DNA from: Flavobacteriaceae bacterium
GTDB taxonomy: Bacteria; Bacteroidota; Bacteroidia; Flavobacteriales; Flavobacteriaceae
Direction: 5' to 3'
Length of the DNA stretch: 46,076 bases
Assembly: GCA_947459635.1 (NCBI GenBank)
Contig: CANHEA010000012.1
Span: 1 to 46,076, forward strand
Positions 8,531 to 16,654 of this stretch are shown here, one piece after another; the first letter of the stretch is position 1, and every line of letters starts with the position of its first letter. Below the pieces are notes generated by a model. It was not told the origin of the DNA and made no database searches. It saw only the letters and a list, made by a program, of their open reading frames with translations. A program made the translations under genes and the position numbers.

Positions 8531-8575
8531 AAAACAATGGATTGCCCGAATTGACCGACAATGGCACAAGGTAGG

Positions 8576-8614
8576 CTAAAAAAAAACTATCTTAGAGTTT
8601 CCGCTAAGATAGTT
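8576..8614 (-). terminator. Intrinsic terminator of the porin-like gene
   Basis: AACTATCTTAG (8585-8595) and its exact reverse complement (8604-8614) enclose an 8-nt loop. On the minus strand the stem is followed by a run of U residues from the A-tract at 8578-8586. It lies 22 nt after the stop of the gene ending at 8637. Confidence 0.85.
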
Positions 8615-8636
8615 CAATATGGTGATGCTTTTTTGA

Positions 8637-9179
8637 CTAAAACTTAAATGACGCTCCCAATTGAATTACTTGGTTTTTTGCGCCGCTGTCTTTTACAATT
8701 TCGCTCAATCCCATTACATAACGAGCATTTATGCCTAGCCCAAAAGGAAAATTCAAACCTAAACCGCCTGCAAAAGCAGTATCAAAGGTCTTGATATCAT
8801 TTCCGCCCTCTGGCACATCTATGTTATCGCTAATCTTAAATCCAACTTGCGGCCCAGCTTCTATACTAAATGTTTTTAATGCATATACTTTTGCCATGAC
8901 CGGAATGTTAATATAATTTATTGAAAAATTAGTGTCTCCGCTCTTAAATCTTTGACTAGAATACTGCAATTCCGGCTGCAAAAAGAAAAGTACGGGCACA
9001 ATTGTAAATTCTTTAAAAACACCAACATAAATCCCCGTAAGCGGCTTTGTGTCTCCAAAACCATCACCAGTTACATTAGCTATATTAAGTCCTGCGCGTA
9101 CTCCAAATTTTTGTGCTTGCACAGTTGATGTAAATGCAACTAAACACAAACTAAAAAACATAATTTTAACTACTTTCAT
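8637..9179 (-). CDS. Porin-family outer-membrane beta-barrel protein
   Basis: A 180-residue secreted protein: signal peptide MKVVKIMFFSLCLVAFTSTV then QAQ, then alternating strands such as FGVRAGLNIANVTG, TGIYVGVFKEF, LQPELQYSSQRF and INYINIPVMAKVYAL, ending in LGASFKF, whose final aromatic is the outer-membrane insertion signature. It matches the outer membrane beta-barrel family PF13568 common in Bacteroidetes, predicted as an 8-stranded barrel. The ATG at 9179 is chosen because a longer reading from 9233 would put 18 polar residues before the signal peptide. Function is unknown; the relatives are generic surface proteins. Confidence 0.85.
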   Translation of the reverse strand: MKVVKIMFFSLCLVAFTSTVQAQKFGVRAGLNIANVTGDGFGDTKPLTGIYVGVFKEFTIVPVLFFLQPELQYSSQRFKSGDTNFSINYINIPVMAKVYALKTFSIEAGPQVGFKISDNIDVPEGGNDIKTFDTAFAGGLGLNFPFGLGINARYVMGLSEIVKDSGAKNQVIQLGASFKF

Positions 9180-9230
9180 AACATTTAATTTAAGGTTATT
9201 TTCTAAAAACAAGATACTTTTATTTTTCGC

Positions 9231-9238
9231 CAAATGTA
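9231..9238 (-). promoter_or_regulatory. Promoter -7 element for the porin-like gene
   Basis: On the minus strand this reads TACATTTG, matching TAnnTTTG, about 50 nt upstream of the ATG at 9179. It overlaps the upstream in-frame start at 9233, which supports the downstream start. Confidence 0.5.
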
Positions 9239-9306
9239 AGAATTAATCGAAGTAATCTATAATTCAACGCTGTTTTTTGTAACACCAATCTATAAACTAT
9301 CAGCTA

Positions 9307-10896
9307 TTACTGTTCGCTAAAAAGATATGGTGTTAAACATTCATCTCTCGCATACACATCATCATAAAATTGAACCTCATCATTTTCGTTTACCCACGAT
9401 GTGAAATAGCCAATATATACTGGTATTTTATTTTTCAAAGTATACCAGATTTCTTTATCGGAATGAAAGGCATTGTTTAGTTTTTCCATCGTCCAGTTTT
9501 TGTCGTCTTTTACGAGTAAATACGCCAACTCTATAGGTTTTTCTAGCCTAATACATCCATGGCTGAAAGCTCGCTTTTCTTCTTTGAATAGGCTTTTGGA
9601 TGGTGTGTCATGCAAATAAATTGAATTTGAATTCGGGAATAAAAACTTGACCAATCCCAATGAATTTTTAGGTCCAGGTTTTTGGCGAATGTTGCCATCA
9701 TTCCACTCCATATTATGTTGGGCGAGATAATTCTTATTTTTCTTGATAGCTGGCGTAATCTCTTTGTCGATGATGCTTTTCGGGACATTCCAATATGGAC
9801 TAAAAACCACATACTGCAACATGCCACTAAAAATGACGGTTTGATTCATCACTTTTCCAACGACCACTTTCGAATTCAAAATAACTTGCCTTGATTTATA
9901 ATAGTTCATTTCATAGGAAGGAATGTTAATAAAAATATACTCCTCTGCCTGATTGAAATCGCTCGAAATCCATCTGCATCGCTCCATATTAAAAATGATG
10001 CTTTTGATTCGATCCGCAATAGGAACATTTAAAGACGCAACCAATCTTGAAGTTATCAAATCGTCTAGTTGAAGTCCATTGCATTTTTTGTATTTCCAAA
10101 CCGCTTGCAACAGTTCTTTATCATACTTCAAGGATTTTGAATTGGTTTTTAAATAACCCAAAAGACAAAGCCGTTCTCTTATTTTGTAGACGACGGAAGA
10201 CGAAGTTCCAACGCCAATCGAATTTGAGTTCATCATCACAATGGGTTGCCATTTGCCTTTTGCTTCAATTAGCCTATATTTTTTTAAAGCATCTCTTAAT
10301 CGATAGTACTGTTTGAACATTTTTCTTTCATCGTGTGAGAGCAAATTCGGATTTTGAATCAACGTGTCTAAATAACTAACGAAGGATTGTTTCTTTCTTG
10401 GAATATACCAACCTAAGTCAGTAGTCCTTTTATCATCTAATCCTTGAAAAACATGTTGTGTGTAAAAAAAATACGCCGAGGACATCAGCAATTCTAGTTC
10501 AACATCGGGGGCACTTCCCTCAGAGGATTGCGTGAAATAGACATCTAATTTTTCTTTGTATGGCATCGTAATTTGCAATCCGTCGTCTGCGAGATTTCCT
10601 AGATTTTTGTACAATAAACTGCCTAATTCATTTATTTTGTTGGTTGGAAACCATACCGCTTGATTGTGGTTTTTGCGATAGACTTCAAACACTTGCGATT
10701 CGTAATTTTTTAGTTTGGAATACTTGGTAAAAAAGGTTGCGATGGCCAAACTGTCAATGGAAATTTCGGAACTGTTTGCTGGTGTTGCACACGAGAAGGA
10801 AGTGCCAAAATATAGTTCAAACTTATTCGTTTCCCGACCAAAGGAAAATGAATAAAAAGAAACTAGGGTGAAGAAAAATAAAAGCGTTTTTTTCAT
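9307..10896 (-). CDS. Murein L,D-transpeptidase, YcbB-like
   Basis: A 529-residue exported enzyme. MKKTLLFFFTLVSFYSFSFG is a signal peptide. It is followed by a scaffold region, a peptidoglycan-binding-like segment (RLCLLGYLKTNSKSLKYDKE...WKYKKCNG, near residues 235-280) and a YkuD catalytic domain with IYLHDTPSK and AFSHGCIRLEKP. C448 in SHGC is the nucleophile and the preceding His is its partner. The size and the large insertion before the catalytic motif match YcbB/LdtD rather than small YkuD proteins. It forms 3-3 cross-links in peptidoglycan using tetrapeptide donors. ATG at 10896 is chosen over a TTG at 10905. Confidence 0.92.
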   Translation of the reverse strand: MKKTLLFFFTLVSFYSFSFGRETNKFELYFGTSFSCATPANSSEISIDSLAIATFFTKYSKLKNYESQVFEVYRKNHNQAVWFPTNKINELGSLLYKNLGNLADDGLQITMPYKEKLDVYFTQSSEGSAPDVELELLMSSAYFFYTQHVFQGLDDKRTTDLGWYIPRKKQSFVSYLDTLIQNPNLLSHDERKMFKQYYRLRDALKKYRLIEAKGKWQPIVMMNSNSIGVGTSSSVVYKIRERLCLLGYLKTNSKSLKYDKELLQAVWKYKKCNGLQLDDLITSRLVASLNVPIADRIKSIIFNMERCRWISSDFNQAEEYIFINIPSYEMNYYKSRQVILNSKVVVGKVMNQTVIFSGMLQYVVFSPYWNVPKSIIDKEITPAIKKNKNYLAQHNMEWNDGNIRQKPGPKNSLGLVKFLFPNSNSIYLHDTPSKSLFKEEKRAFSHGCIRLEKPIELAYLLVKDDKNWTMEKLNNAFHSDKEIWYTLKNKIPVYIGYFTSWVNENDEVQFYDDVYARDECLTPYLFSEQ

Positions 10897-11019
10897 GCTG
10901 AACAAAACCGTTAATTCAGTTATAAAAGTACGGAATCAATTGATGAGGCGTAAAATTATTTTGTTTATTTACTATATTTACAAAAGGACAAATCAACCCT
11001 ATTTTACATAAACAATTTA

Positions 11020-11532
11020 ATGATGAAAAAGTTATTCTTTATTTCCGTCGCTTTCCTTTTGTGCGTTTCTTTTAGTTCAAAACCAATTCGTTCAGCTTCT
11101 GATGAAGAAAAAATTACGCTGATGTTAGACAATTGGCACAAGGCTGCAGCGAAGGCAGATGCTGCAAATTACTTTGGCGCCATGACCGACGACGCCATTT
11201 ATATTGGCACTGACGCTACCGAGCACTGGAATAAAACAGCGTTTCAAGCCTTTGCCAAACCTTATTTCGACAAAGGAACTGCTTGGGATTTTAAGCCGTT
11301 AGAACGTCATATTTATATAAGCAAAGACAAGAAAATGGCGTGGTTTGACGAATTGCTCGACACGTGGATGAAAGTGTGCCGCGGTTCTGGCGTCTTAATT
11401 AAAGTGGGCAATGAATGGAAAATTCAGCACTACGTTCTTTCGATGACGGTCCCAAATGATGCGACTAGCGAGGCGATTAAGATCAAGTCTCCGTTAGAAA
11501 ATCCGTTGATAGAAAAATTAAAATCTAAATAA
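11020..11532 (+). CDS. Secreted SnoaL/NTF2-like protein
   Basis: A 170-residue protein with a signal peptide (MMKKLFFISVAFLLCVSFSS). The mature part EKITLMLDNWHKAAAKADAANYFGAMTDDAIYIGTDATEHW and ...MAWFDELLDTWMKVCRGSGVLIKVGNEWKIQHYVLSM is the cone-shaped SnoaL_3/NTF2-like fold. Many such secreted proteins occur in Bacteroidetes and their role is not established; no classic ketosteroid-isomerase catalytic pair is obvious. Its 3' end overlaps the convergent threonine dehydrogenase gene by 8 bp, so transcription of the two genes must collide or terminate within coding sequence. Confidence 0.75.
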   Translation: MMKKLFFISVAFLLCVSFSSKPIRSASDEEKITLMLDNWHKAAAKADAANYFGAMTDDAIYIGTDATEHWNKTAFQAFAKPYFDKGTAWDFKPLERHIYISKDKKMAWFDELLDTWMKVCRGSGVLIKVGNEWKIQHYVLSMTVPNDATSEAIKIKSPLENPLIEKLKSK

Positions 11533-12481
11533 AACTTGGATTATTCTTCAGGTTTTCTAACATCGAAGTAGTCATTTTTACCAAATCAAATTGGTGATGC
11601 CAACCCCAATCTTTTCTAGACTCCGTATCGTCGATACTTGCAGGCCAACTATCTGCAATTTGTTGACGGAAATCAGGTTTGAAAGAGATGGCAAATTCCG
11701 GTAAATGTTTCTTGATTTCAGCTGCAATTTCATTAGGCGTAAAACTCATAGCTGCCAAGTTATAGGAAGATCGTATCTTGATTTGTTCCTTTTCCGCTTG
11801 CATAATGCGAATCGTGGCTTCAATCGCATCGTCCATATACATCATTGGCATTCTGGTTTCTGCAGAAAGGAAACACTCGTATTTTCCTTGACTTAGCGCC
11901 TTATGAAAAATATCAACCGCATAATCCGTCGTGCCTCCGCCTGGCGCTGTACTCCAACTGATTAATCCAGGATAGCGAATACTTCTTACATCTACACCAA
12001 AAATATGATGGTAATATTCGCACCATCTTTCTCCCGCTTGCTTGCTAATTCCATACACCGTAGACGGTTCCATGATTGTGTATTGTGGTGTGTTTTCTTT
12101 TGGAGTTGTTGGACCAAAAACGGCTATACTAGAAGGCCAAAATATTTTTTTTATTTTCTTCGCTTTGGCTAAGTTGAGCACGTGAAATAAAGAGTTCATA
12201 TTCAAATCCCAAGCAAAAGCTGGGTTTTTTTCCGCAGTTGCAGACAGTAACGCCGCCATTAAATAGACGTCGGTAATCTGATGAATTTCAACCAAATGTT
12301 CAATTTGATTAAAATCTAGTGCATTGACAACTTCAAATGGACCTGAATTTACCACTTCATTATTCATTTTTCGGATATCAGAAGCAATCACGTTTTCTGT
12401 TCCGTAAATGGCTCGCAATTTAAAAGTCAGTTCCGTTCCTATTTGTCCACAGGCGCCAATAATCAGGATTTTTGTGCTCAT
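11525..12481 (-). CDS. NAD-dependent L-threonine 3-dehydrogenase (SDR/GalE-like type)
   Basis: A 318-residue extended short-chain dehydrogenase. The NAD-binding glycine motif GACGQIG is at residues 9-15, the catalytic Tyr143 and Lys147 are in STVYGISKQAGE, and the serine is in WPSSIAVFG. The segments RYPGLISWSTAPGGGTTDYAV and PMMYMDDAIEATIRIM distinguish the SDR-type threonine dehydrogenases, including the characterised psychrophilic Flavobacterium enzyme, from UDP-glucose epimerases. It oxidises L-threonine to 2-amino-3-ketobutyrate, which KBL ligase (not in this window) splits to glycine and acetyl-CoA. A TATCTTTA element at 12504-12511 is a plausible promoter. Confidence 0.85.
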   Translation of the reverse strand: MSTKILIIGACGQIGTELTFKLRAIYGTENVIASDIRKMNNEVVNSGPFEVVNALDFNQIEHLVEIHQITDVYLMAALLSATAEKNPAFAWDLNMNSLFHVLNLAKAKKIKKIFWPSSIAVFGPTTPKENTPQYTIMEPSTVYGISKQAGERWCEYYHHIFGVDVRSIRYPGLISWSTAPGGGTTDYAVDIFHKALSQGKYECFLSAETRMPMMYMDDAIEATIRIMQAEKEQIKIRSSYNLAAMSFTPNEIAAEIKKHLPEFAISFKPDFRQQIADSWPASIDDTESRKDWGWHHQFDLVKMTTSMLENLKNNPSFI

Positions 12482-12503
12482 TTTTTGAAGTTGTTTGCTA
12501 TGG

Positions 12504-12511
12504 TAAAGATA
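12504..12511 (-). promoter_or_regulatory. Promoter -7 element for threonine dehydrogenase
   Basis: On the minus strand this reads TATCTTTA, one base from TAnnTTTG, 22 nt upstream of the ATG at 12481. Confidence 0.4.
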
Positions 12512-12581
12512 GTATTTTCAAAAAAAGAAACTTCCCGACCTCTGAGATAATTTATTTAACAAAATAAAAATAACAATAGTA

Positions 12582-12611
12582 TTGGTCTTCTTAAGTTTCA
12601 TTTTACCTTTG
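12582..12611 (+). promoter_or_regulatory. Promoter TTG-N19-TACCTTTG for the lipoprotein-mfd pair
   Basis: TTG at 12582-12584 and TACCTTTG at 12604-12611 are spaced by 19 nt, inside the range described for Flavobacterium promoters. The ATG of the first gene follows 23 nt later. Confidence 0.7.
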
Positions 12612-12634
12612 TACCTCAGTGTTCGATATTAAGT

Positions 12635-13219
12635 ATGAAACAAAATCTATTTCTTTTTTGCGTTTGCCTCTTGGGCTTGTTTTCTTGTCAAAATAAAGAT
12701 GAGCAGCAACTATTGGAACAACAAAAAGATGTCAAAGCCAGAGCGTTCGTCTTTACAACTGTTAGCAATGGATGGCGTTTTGCAATTCCGACACTTAATC
12801 CAGACACGCAAGTACTTGTTCAAAACTGGAAAGAATTAGAGGATTTCAACAATGAATTACGACAAAAGCCAAGAAGCACTATCTACGCTTTTCAAAAAAA
12901 ATCTAAAGATCTCTCCAGAAAAGTTTTGGCTTTGAATGCCACAATTCCGGCGCCATTGGCAAAACCCGAAGTAAGAAGTAGAATTGCTGCCTTGAGAACC
13001 AAAATCAACTCGATTAATTTATTCCTAAATATTGATGCGATTCCAGCGCAAAAAATAGTCATCTTGGTGAATGATTTCAACAAAGAATATGATTCCTTGT
13101 ACCGTCAATTTGATGAAATTACTCGCAAAAGCCAAATCCCAAAAGAAGAGGGTGAATCAGACATGATTAGAATGCTAGATCCGTCAAGAGCCATCCCAAA
13201 CACACCAAATAAACCGTAA
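12635..13219 (+). CDS. Putative lipoprotein of unknown function upstream of mfd
   Basis: A 194-residue protein with a lipobox ending at C18 (CLLGLFSC). The residues after the cysteine, QNKDEQ, resemble the K-(D/E)-rich lipoprotein export signal described in Capnocytophaga and Flavobacterium, so surface exposure is possible. The mature part is mostly helical and charged, with a heptad-like region KKSKDLSRKVLALNA...EVRSRIAALRTKINSI and a proline-rich tail. I do not recognise a characterised family. It ends 5 nt before mfd and shares its only good promoter, so the pair is probably co-transcribed; nothing in the sequence says that it acts in repair. Confidence 0.75.
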   Translation: MKQNLFLFCVCLLGLFSCQNKDEQQLLEQQKDVKARAFVFTTVSNGWRFAIPTLNPDTQVLVQNWKELEDFNNELRQKPRSTIYAFQKKSKDLSRKVLALNATIPAPLAKPEVRSRIAALRTKINSINLFLNIDAIPAQKIVILVNDFNKEYDSLYRQFDEITRKSQIPKEEGESDMIRMLDPSRAIPNTPNKP

Positions 13220-13224
13220 ATCCT

Positions 13225-16200
13225 GTGAGTATCCAATCTCTTTTGCAGTTTTACGATGCCTCTCCCAAAATCAAACAAATCGGCGACAGTTTGAAAGTAC
13301 AAGGGCTGAAAATTCAATTCGATGGCTTGATTGGATCGTCGCTTTCTTTTGTTTTGCAATCGCTTTTCAAAAACTCAGAACATCCATTCTTGATTTTACT
13401 GAACGACAAAGAGGAAGCTGCCTACTATTTGAACGATTTGGAAAAAATGATAGGCGATGAAGATGTTTTATTTTATCCGGGTTCCTATCGTCGTCCCTAT
13501 CAGATTGAAGATACAGACAATGCCAATGTTTTGCTGCGCGCTGAAGTGCTAAATCGCATCAATTCACGCAAGAAACCTTCGGTAATTGTCACCTATCCGG
13601 AGGCCCTTTTTGAAAAAGTGGTCACCAAAAAGGAACTCGACAAAAACACCTTGAAGATCAACGAAGGCGATCAAATGTCGATCGAGTTTATCAATGAAGT
13701 TTTATTTGAATACGAATTCAAACGCGTTGATTTTATTACAGAACCTGGAGAATTTTCCGTTCGCGGAGGCATCATTGATGTGTTTTCCTTTTCAAATGAC
13801 CATCCGTATCGCATCGAGTTTTTTGGCAACGAAGTCGATAGTATCCGAAGTTTTGATGTAGAAACACAACTCTCCATCGAAAAACAAAAGAAAATTGCCA
13901 TCATTCCAAACATTGAAAACAAATTCTTCCAAGAAAATCGCGAAAGTTTCCTTGACTATATCCCAAAAAACACAGTCGTTTTTGTTCAAAATACGGCGCT
14001 AGTACTATCGGTTCTCGACAAGTTGTTTGTCAAAGCAGAAGACATTTTTAAGAATCTTAATGCGACCATTCAGCATGTCGAGCCGAGCAAGATTTTTTTG
14101 CAGCAAAAGGAATTTCTCAAGAAATCGCTCGATTTTACACTAGTAGAACTCAGCCACAGCGCTACTTTTTCGATTGCTAAATCTTTTGATTTTCACATAC
14201 AACCGCAGCCATCGTTTAATAAGCAATTTGACTTACTATTGAACAACCCCAACGAGAATCATTTCAATGGTTACACGAATTACTTGTTTTGTTCCAACAA
14301 CGCGCAAGAAAAACGTTTTCACGATATTTTTGAATCGCTGGATGAAGCCAATCACGAGAGCATTCGCAAGCAATATCACACTATTGTTTTTCCGTTGTAT
14401 CAAGGATTTATAGACGAGGAAAACCAACTTACTTGTTATACCGATCATCAAATATTTGAGCGCTACCATAAGTTCAATATCAAAAATGGCTATGCTAAAA
14501 AGCAAACGCTGACGCTGAAAGAACTAAACACTTTAGCGGTTGGAGATTACGTCACACACATCGATCATGGTATCGGAAAGTTTGGCGGTTTGCAGAAAAT
14601 TCAAGTAGAAGGCAAAACACAAGAAGCAATCAAATTGGTCTACGCCGACAATGATATTGTATATGTTAGCATTCATTCGTTGCACAAAATTTCAAAATAT
14701 AATGGCAAAGATGGAGCGCCACCGAAAATCTATAAACTCGGATCGAACGCTTGGAAAGTCTTAAAACAAAAAACCAAAGCTCGGGTCAAACACATTGCTT
14801 TCAATTTGATTCAATTGTATGCAAAGCGCCGATTGGAAAAGGGTTTTCGTTACGCACCTGATAGTTATTTACAAGCAGAATTAGAAAGCTCGTTTATCTA
14901 TGAAGATACGCCCGACCAAATCACATCGATACAAGATGTCAAAGCAGACATGGAAAGTGATCGCCCGATGGACCGATTGGTTTGTGGTGACGTAGGATTT
15001 GGAAAAACAGAAGTAGCAATCCGAGCCGCTTTCAAAGCCGTCGATAATGGCAAACAGGTTGCAGTTCTTGTGCCGACTACAATTCTCGCTTATCAACATT
15101 ACCGAACATTTACCGAACGTTTAAAAGAAATGCCCGTTTCTATTGGTTATCTGAACCGTTTTAGAACTGCCAAACAAAAATCTGAAACACTCAAAGATTT
15201 AGCGGATGGCAAATTGGATATTGTTATCGGAACGCATCAATTGGTCAACAAAAATGTGGTTTTTAAAGATTTAGGTTTGTTGATTGTGGATGAGGAACAG
15301 AAATTTGGCGTGAATGTCAAAGACAAACTCAAAACGATCGCCGCTAATGTTGATACGCTTACGTTAACTGCTACTCCAATTCCGCGAACCTTGCAATTCT
15401 CATTGATGGCAGCGCGAGATTTGTCCGTAATTACAACACCTCCGCCCAATCGATATCCTATAGAAAGTCAAGTGGTGACTTTTAGTGAGGAATTGATTCG
15501 CGATGCTATTTCCTACGAAATCCAACGCAACGGTCAAGTGTTTTTTATCAATAATCGCATTGAAAACATCAAGGAATTCGCAGGCATGATTCAGCGATTG
15601 GTTCCCGATGCTCGCGTTGGCGTTGGGCATGGTCAAATGGAAGGTAGTAAACTCGAGGAATTGATGTTGGCTTTTATGAATGGTGAATTTGATGTGTTGG
15701 TTTCAACAACCATTATCGAAAGTGGTTTGGATGTACCGAATGCCAATACGATTTTCATCAACAACGCCAATAATTTTGGATTGTCAGATTTGCATCAAAT
15801 GCGGGGCCGAGTTGGGCGAAGCAATAAGAAGGCGTTTTGCTATTTTATTTGTCCACCTTATTCGATGATGACTGAAGATGCCCGGAAAAGAATACAGGCT
15901 TTAGAACAATATAGTGAATTGGGTAGTGGTTTCAACATTGCCATGAAAGATCTTGAAATTCGTGGCGCAGGCGATTTATTAGGAGGTGAGCAAAGTGGTT
16001 TTATTAATGAAATAGGCTTTGAAACCTATCAAAAAATCATGAACGAAGCGATTGAAGAATTGAAAGAAAATGAATTTAAAGACTTGTACGAATCGGAAGA
16101 TCAGCCTGAAAAAGAATATGTCAAAGATTTGCAAATCGACACCGACTTTGAATTATTGTTTCCAGACGAATATATCAACAACATTTCGGAGCGACTGAAT

Positions 16201-16584
16201 TTATATAACGAGTTGAGTTTGATTAAAACCGACGAAGAACTCAAAGCCTACGAAATCAAACTAATCGACCGTTTTGGACCGTTACCAAAACCTGCGCTTT
16301 CGTTGTTGAGTAGCATCAAAATTAAATGGATTGCCTCGCAGATGGGAATCGAAAAACTAGTGATGAAACAAGGGAAAATGATTGGCTATTTCGTCTCTGA
16401 TCAGCAAAGTGATTATTATACTTCACCGCAATTTAATAAGGTTTTACAGTTTGTACAACAGCAGTCGCAATTGTGTCGCATGAAAGAAAAACAAACACCC
16501 AACGGATTGCGATTGTTGGTTACCTTTGAAAATGTAAAATCCATTCGACGTGCTTTAGAGCTCATTGAATTGATGGAAAAATAA
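13225..16584 (+). CDS. mfd: Transcription-repair coupling factor
   Basis: A 1119-residue SF2 translocase that removes stalled RNA polymerase and recruits UvrA to lesions. The order is standard: UvrB-like N-terminal domains (residues 1-350, including SFVLQSLFKNSEHPFLILLNDKEEA and PGEFSVRGGIIDVF), the RNA polymerase-interacting domain LAVGDYVTHIDHGIGKFGG (near 445), then the motor with Walker A GDVGFGKTE (about 588), DEEQ in LIVDEEQKFGV, motif III TLTATPIPRTLQ, and motif VI HQMRGRVGRSNKK. The C-terminal TRCF domain follows (ELLFPDEYINNISERLNLYNEL). Translation begins at GTG 13225; no ATG fits. It is probably translationally linked to the lipoprotein gene 5 nt upstream. Confidence 0.97.
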   Translation: MSIQSLLQFYDASPKIKQIGDSLKVQGLKIQFDGLIGSSLSFVLQSLFKNSEHPFLILLNDKEEAAYYLNDLEKMIGDEDVLFYPGSYRRPYQIEDTDNANVLLRAEVLNRINSRKKPSVIVTYPEALFEKVVTKKELDKNTLKINEGDQMSIEFINEVLFEYEFKRVDFITEPGEFSVRGGIIDVFSFSNDHPYRIEFFGNEVDSIRSFDVETQLSIEKQKKIAIIPNIENKFFQENRESFLDYIPKNTVVFVQNTALVLSVLDKLFVKAEDIFKNLNATIQHVEPSKIFLQQKEFLKKSLDFTLVELSHSATFSIAKSFDFHIQPQPSFNKQFDLLLNNPNENHFNGYTNYLFCSNNAQEKRFHDIFESLDEANHESIRKQYHTIVFPLYQGFIDEENQLTCYTDHQIFERYHKFNIKNGYAKKQTLTLKELNTLAVGDYVTHIDHGIGKFGGLQKIQVEGKTQEAIKLVYADNDIVYVSIHSLHKISKYNGKDGAPPKIYKLGSNAWKVLKQKTKARVKHIAFNLIQLYAKRRLEKGFRYAPDSYLQAELESSFIYEDTPDQITSIQDVKADMESDRPMDRLVCGDVGFGKTEVAIRAAFKAVDNGKQVAVLVPTTILAYQHYRTFTERLKEMPVSIGYLNRFRTAKQKSETLKDLADGKLDIVIGTHQLVNKNVVFKDLGLLIVDEEQKFGVNVKDKLKTIAANVDTLTLTATPIPRTLQFSLMAARDLSVITTPPPNRYPIESQVVTFSEELIRDAISYEIQRNGQVFFINNRIENIKEFAGMIQRLVPDARVGVGHGQMEGSKLEELMLAFMNGEFDVLVSTTIIESGLDVPNANTIFINNANNFGLSDLHQMRGRVGRSNKKAFCYFICPPYSMMTEDARKRIQALEQYSELGSGFNIAMKDLEIRGAGDLLGGEQSGFINEIGFETYQKIMNEAIEELKENEFKDLYESEDQPEKEYVKDLQIDTDFELLFPDEYINNISERLNLYNELSLIKTDEELKAYEIKLIDRFGPLPKPALSLLSSIKIKWIASQMGIEKLVMKQGKMIGYFVSDQQSDYYTSPQFNKVLQFVQQQSQLCRMKEKQTPNGLRLLVTFENVKSIRRALELIELMEK

Positions 16585-16608
16585 ACCAAACGGCCTTTAT
16601 CAAAAACA

Positions 16609-16638
16609 AAAAACCACTCAACTTGGAGTGGTTTTTTT
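16609..16638. terminator. Bidirectional intrinsic terminator between mfd and the M12B protease
   Basis: AAAAACCACTC pairs with GAGTGGTTTTT around a 6-nt loop, with A- and T-tracts on both sides. It serves the two convergent genes ending at 16584 and 16655. Confidence 0.9.
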
Positions 16639-16654
16639 GTGTTTATTAAAACTG

